The translations under genes and the position numbers were made by a program. From an uncultured Anaerotruncus sp. (GTDB lineage: Bacteria; Bacillota; Clostridia; Oscillospirales; Acutalibacteraceae), in contig UQDL01000005.1 of NCBI GenBank assembly GCA_900539775.1, forward strand, positions 1 to 64,000: DNA of 64,000 bases, read 5' to 3'. The notes beneath the pieces were generated by a model that ran no database searches, was not told where the DNA came from, and saw nothing but the letters and a program-made list of their open reading frames with translations. This document shows positions 60,515 to 64,000 of the stretch, piece after piece (the stretch's first letter is position 1; each line of letters opens with the position of its first letter).

Positions 60515-62581
60515 CTATCTTATTTTCTTTGAGAGAGTGCCCTGCGGGCAAACATTTTCAGGGTGCTCGCCTGAGGGATGAAATGTTGGCACAACCTGCT
60601 CCACCATTTCAACTATATTCTCACTGTTATCAAAAGCGGCTGCGGCAAGCTTTTCAAGATTTTTCATGAATTCCGCCACATTAAAAGGAATCGGTTTGCC
60701 GATATGAATAAGCTCACTTTCCGTTTTTTTCATGTCCTCTTCTTTCATAAGGCATTCCTCATAAAGTTTTTCACCGGGGCGCAAACCCGAATATTCAATC
60801 TTAATATCCACATCCGGCGTATAACCCGAAAGCCTTATAAGATTGCGCGCCAAAGAATCAATTTTAACGGGTTCTCCCATATCAAGCACAAATATTTCGC
60901 CGCCCAAAGCATATGTGCCCGCCTCAAGCACAAGGCTTACAGCCTCCGGAATAGTCATAAAATATCTTACGATATCCGGGTGTGTAACGGTTACCGGGCC
61001 ACCTGCCTCGATTTGCTTTTTAAATAAAGGTATAACCGAGCCGTTACTGCCGAGCACATTTCCGAAACGAACGGCAACAAACTGCGTGCTGCTTCTGTTT
61101 TCGTTATTTACGCTTTCGGCCATAAGCTCACCGGCATTTTCAGAATTAAGCTTCACAAGCTCCTCTTCCGGATCATCACAAATTGCCAAATGAGAGCAAA
61201 CAGACGGAAGTAAATCCGTTCTGCCCGTTTTACTGATGGCATCCATGCTTTGAATAACCATTTCGCAAAGCCTTTTGCTGGCACCCATAATATTTGTTGG
61301 GTTAACAGCCTTGTCCGTGCTGATAAGTACAAAGCGCTCTGTGCCGTTTTGCATTGCGGCATAAGCGGTTTTATATGTGCCTATAACATTATTTTTAATT
61401 GCCTCATTAGGGCTTGTTTCCATAAGCGGCACATGCTTGTGTGCAGCTGCGTGATAAACAATTTGCGGCTTATATGTTTCAAACACGGAATTTATGCGCT
61501 TACTGTCTCTTACCGAGCCGATAAGCACCTTCAAATTTAAATCTGCGTACTTTCTTTTAAGCTCTTGCTCAATATCATAAGCATTGTTTTCATAGATATC
61601 AAAAATTATGAGCTGCTTTGGCCTGTGAGCCGCAATCTGCCTGCAAAGCTCGCTGCCGATTGATCCGCCGCCGCCAGTTACCAAGATGGTTTTGCCGGAA
61701 AGATAATCAAAAATCTCATCCATATTAACCTTAATGGGATCTCTGCCGAGCAAATCCTCTATTTCAACCGGCTTCATTTTGCTGAGCAGCCTTTCGCCGT
61801 TTGCAATTTGATAAACGCCCGGCAGGCTCACAAGCTCACAATTTGTTTCCTTGCAGATATTAAGAATATCTCGCTTATTTTCTGCAGAGGCAGACGGAAT
61901 GGAGAAAATAATTTTATTTATCTCATATTTTTTTGCCGCTTCAAGAATGCAGGTTCTGTCGCCCACAATCTGCACTCCCTCCGTATAACGGCCTTTTTTG
62001 TTTGGATTATCATCAATAATGCAGCAAACACGCATTGATGTTTTATCGGATGTTTTTAATTCTTTTATCAGCATTTGCCCGGATCTGCCCGCACCGATAA
62101 TCATAACATTTTCGCTTGCAAGCGATTTTTGGCGATTTTTTTGGCGTTCCAAATTGACAAAGCGATATAAAAATCTGACTCCTACAACAAGAATAAGCTG
62201 CATCACACAGCCGCCTATATAATAAGAGAACGGCATTCGCATAAACAGCAGTGTAATTCCGACGCACTGAAAAACAGTTGTTATAAGATTTGCAACCATA
62301 ATTCTGTTTAACTCGCTGAAGCTTGCAAAGCGCCACACGCTGTTATACATTTTGAAAAAGAAAAACACAATTATTGAAAACACCGTGTAAATAGGCGCAA
62401 ATTTCAAATAAGCACCGTAATACGCAACCGGAATGGAACTGAATTTGAAATCAAACCTTACAAGCAATCCCATTAGATAAGACAGATTAACCGCAATAAC
62501 ATCATATATTGCAAGATAAAATGCAATCATCTTCCAATGCTCTATATTTAATTCTCTGAGTATTTTTCTGTATGTTTTCAT
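60515..62581 (-). CDS. CapD/PglF-type membrane nucleotide-sugar 4,6-dehydratase
   Basis: A 688-residue protein. Four transmembrane helices (about 15-125) precede a CoA-binding-like Rossmann domain (VMIIGAGRSGQMLIKEL at about 147-165) and the C-terminal SDR domain: ILVTGGGGSIGSELCRQI, YHAAAHKHVPLME, ISTDKAVNPTNIMGASKR (TDK-type catalytic site). It converts UDP-GlcNAc to a 4-keto-6-deoxy sugar for surface glycans. GAGAGG and the MKTYRKIL motif set the start at 62581; the open frame beyond it is unrelated. Confidence 0.92.
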   Translation of the reverse strand: MKTYRKILRELNIEHWKMIAFYLAIYDVIAVNLSYLMGLLVRFDFKFSSIPVAYYGAYLKFAPIYTVFSIIVFFFFKMYNSVWRFASFSELNRIMVANLITTVFQCVGITLLFMRMPFSYYIGGCVMQLILVVGVRFLYRFVNLERQKNRQKSLASENVMIIGAGRSGQMLIKELKTSDKTSMRVCCIIDDNPNKKGRYTEGVQIVGDRTCILEAAKKYEINKIIFSIPSASAENKRDILNICKETNCELVSLPGVYQIANGERLLSKMKPVEIEDLLGRDPIKVNMDEIFDYLSGKTILVTGGGGSIGSELCRQIAAHRPKQLIIFDIYENNAYDIEQELKRKYADLNLKVLIGSVRDSKRINSVFETYKPQIVYHAAAHKHVPLMETSPNEAIKNNVIGTYKTAYAAMQNGTERFVLISTDKAVNPTNIMGASKRLCEMVIQSMDAISKTGRTDLLPSVCSHLAICDDPEEELVKLNSENAGELMAESVNNENRSSTQFVAVRFGNVLGSNGSVIPLFKKQIEAGGPVTVTHPDIVRYFMTIPEAVSLVLEAGTYALGGEIFVLDMGEPVKIDSLARNLIRLSGYTPDVDIKIEYSGLRPGEKLYEECLMKEEDMKKTESELIHIGKPIPFNVAEFMKNLEKLAAAAFDNSENIVEMVEQVVPTFHPSGEHPENVCPQGTLSKKIR

Positions 62582-62823
62582 ACATTGACCTCTCCGAAAA
62601 CAATCCAAGTAATAATCAGCTTTGTAAACAGCCGTATCAGTAATCCCTGCTTGCTCTGAAATTATCTGCTGTTGCGACAAAACCGAATGTTTGCCTGCTG
62701 TTTGCAAGCTGCAAAGAGTGCGTATCTTATTGCACAATACCGTATGCAATCAAAACAGCATCGGGTGTTATGTTATAACGTAATCTTGCGCACAGCAAAA
62801 GTAAAATTCAGGCACGCTGTTGC

Positions 62824-63516
62824 CTATTTCTTTTTATAATATGAGTAATTATATCCGTATCTTTTTGAATGCCTGCTCGGCAGCGATTTTCCGTTGTATA
62901 TAAATCCTATAATTTTTGAATCTGCGAATTGAAGCTGTTTCAAAGTGTCCGAAACATTTTTGAATTCGGCAGAACCGTTTTTAACAACGATCAAATAGCC
63001 ATCCAAATAATTTGAAAGAATCATTGCATCCGGCACGGGAAGGACGGGCGGAAGATCAACAATGATATAATCATAATAATTTCTGAGCACCGCAAGCAGC
63101 TCTCGCATTTCTTTTGATTCCAAAAGCGTTGTGGGATCGGGAGGAATGTTTCCCGCAGGCACAACCGCAAAGCCATATTTGCTGACATTGAAAATACATT
63201 CATTTATGCTTTTTTCGCCAACGAGATAATCGCTTAATCCCGGGCTTTTTTTAATTCCCAGTTTGTGAGCAACGGTAGACAGGCGCATATCGCAATCAAC
63301 CAAAGCAACCTTTTTGCCTATTTGGGCAAATGAAATTGCCAAATTAACGGAAACGGAGCTTTTACCGTCGCCCCTGTTTGGGCTTGTTATGCCGATGCAC
63401 TTGGAATCGCCGCCGGCAATTGAAAATGCAACATTTGTTCTTAAAGATTTATACGCCTCTTGCACGCTGAACGGAGAATTGGGGGAAAGAAAAAACCAAT
63501 CCGAACACAACCGCAA
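62824..63516 (-). CDS. CapB/CpsD-type tyrosine kinase with replaced 5' end
   Basis: About 230 residues. NSPFSVQEAYKSLRTNVAFS is the normal CapB start region; GITSPNRGDGKSSVSVNLA is Walker A, VALVDCDMR Walker A', IIVDLPP Walker B, and the C-terminus is a tyrosine cluster (RYGYNYSYYKKK). It would control polymer length with a Wzz partner. Its first 13 residues are out-of-frame wzz sequence and the only starts are TTG codons (63516) without a ribosome site, so expression is doubtful. Confidence 0.82.
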   Translation of the reverse strand: MRLCSDWFFLSPNSPFSVQEAYKSLRTNVAFSIAGGDSKCIGITSPNRGDGKSSVSVNLAISFAQIGKKVALVDCDMRLSTVAHKLGIKKSPGLSDYLVGEKSINECIFNVSKYGFAVVPAGNIPPDPTTLLESKEMRELLAVLRNYYDYIIVDLPPVLPVPDAMILSNYLDGYLIVVKNGSAEFKNVSDTLKQLQFADSKIIGFIYNGKSLPSRHSKRYGYNYSYYKKK

Positions 63517-63625
63517 AAATCACAATGAGTCACCATTTTGAAATAACGGCTTTGAAAAGAGGAAGAAGATCTATTTCATCATTTCCTTCTCTTCTTGGCT
63601 TTTTTCTTTGAAATTATCCTTTCAT
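63470..63625 (-). pseudogene. Remnant of a Wzz-type chain-length determinant gene
   Basis: From ATG at 63625 (GGAG 6 nt upstream) the frame has stops at codon 4 (TAA) and codon 32 (TGA), yet reads NDEIDLLPLFKAVISKW, stop, then LIVIFAVVFGLVF, which is the cytoplasmic start and first membrane helix of Wzz/CapA proteins. Soon after 63475 it ends and capB sequence follows in another frame. Most of wzz, including the second helix, is deleted. Confidence 0.72.
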
Positions 63626-63772
63626 GCCATTCTCCATTCATCGCAGGTTTAGTAATAAAAAAATCGTAAAAGAACGCAAAAAAAATCATGCCCAAACCGA
63701 CAAAGCGCCGGTTATACACACGATATTTTGTACTATTTATACATATTTTAATGTACCTGCAGTATTAAAGTT

Positions 63773-63801
63773 ATTTTACGAAAAAAAGGGGGTTATGTCA
63801 A
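63773..63801 (-). promoter_or_regulatory. Strong promoter of the polysaccharide operon
   Basis: Minus strand TTGACA (63796-63801), 17-nt spacer, TAAAAT (63773-63778), the closest match to consensus in this part. It would transcribe the wzz remnant, capB and the dehydratase gene. The leader is about 140 nt. Confidence 0.75.
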
Positions 63802-64000
63802 CATAATTAAGGCAATATTTAAAACAACTTATTAACTTTGTATTAAATGTATTTATATTTATTGCGCAATTGCACTGAATGTTATTTGTGTATATTTACT
63901 TTTTCGTAAAATGTAATGTAGTATTGTTTAAAAGGCCAATGAAAAGTTTTCATTGAATACCGGATTGTATTTCTTTTTTTACTTTTTTCACAAAACAATA

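Noticed and set aside
62582..62749. N-terminal extension of the CapD/PglF-type dehydratase frame to 62749
   Set aside because: The added 56 residues look unlike the family, while GAGAGG and the MKTYRKIL start sit at 62581.

Overview
The window is chromosomal DNA from a strictly anaerobic, low-GC, endospore-lineage Firmicute, most like the Oscillospiraceae/Ruminococcaceae-type gut Clostridia. The case rests on the sporulation genes yqfC, yqfD and ylbJ, LL-diaminopimelate aminotransferase (dapL), the Firmicute GlgC/GlgD pair, a Na+-pumping decarboxylase beta/gamma pair, iron-sulfur L-serine dehydratase, rubrerythrin, strong AGGAGG ribosome binding sites and many near-consensus promoters with 17-nt spacers. 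The taxonomic placement is inference; no 16S is present.

Layout. 1-9.5 kb: a secreted M14 peptidase with Big2 and FN3 domains running off the left edge, a CarD regulator, an HGGGW/GDSAG esterase, an amino-acid ABC transporter whose binding lipoprotein looks circularly permuted, then GNAT, a GH30-like glycosidase and TrmO. 9.6-14.2 kb: hexuronate catabolism (uxuA, uxuB) and sporulation membrane proteins. 14.3-19.9 kb: a two-component system, then the rpmG-secE-nusG-rplKA-rplJL cluster (minus strand) with an L10 leader/attenuator; rplL ends in a terminator rather than leading into rpoB. 20-28.3 kb: two flavoproteins, a nucleotidyltransferase-like protein and a three-gene surface/glycan cluster. 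28.3-35 kb: a solitary 5S rRNA gene, then a long minus-strand run ANTAR-dapF-dapL-purC-purB-oadB-oadG. 35.6-41.3 kb: glycogen operon glgB-glgC-glgD-glgA. 41.4-50.8 kb: a CxCC protein, a minus-strand run rlmB - pseudo P-type ATPase - rubrerythrin - corA - tex, hisHF and tRNA-Ser(CGA). 51-54 kb: SdpI-like protein, peptidase E, and the two L-serine dehydratase subunit genes, the beta gene carrying a frameshift in an A7 run.

54-64 kb is accessory and decaying: ugd, then about 4 kb of Rhs/YD-repeat fragments alternating with small membrane proteins that share a two-helix plus PH-like layout (candidate orphan immunity genes), a DegT-aminotransferase/nitroreductase chimera, a CapD/PglF-type dehydratase, and a CapB kinase gene whose 5' end is fused to the wreck of a wzz gene. 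It reads as a polysaccharide locus that has suffered deletions and is interleaved with a graveyard of Rhs tip/immunity cassettes.

The strongest candidates for something undescribed are the Rhs-remnant/2TM-PH array (55.4-59.2 kb), the permuted solute-binding lipoprotein (5984-6844), the pseudo P-type ATPase (45671-48145) and the chimeric nitroreductase (59605-60141). All family assignments come from reading motifs; no database search was possible.
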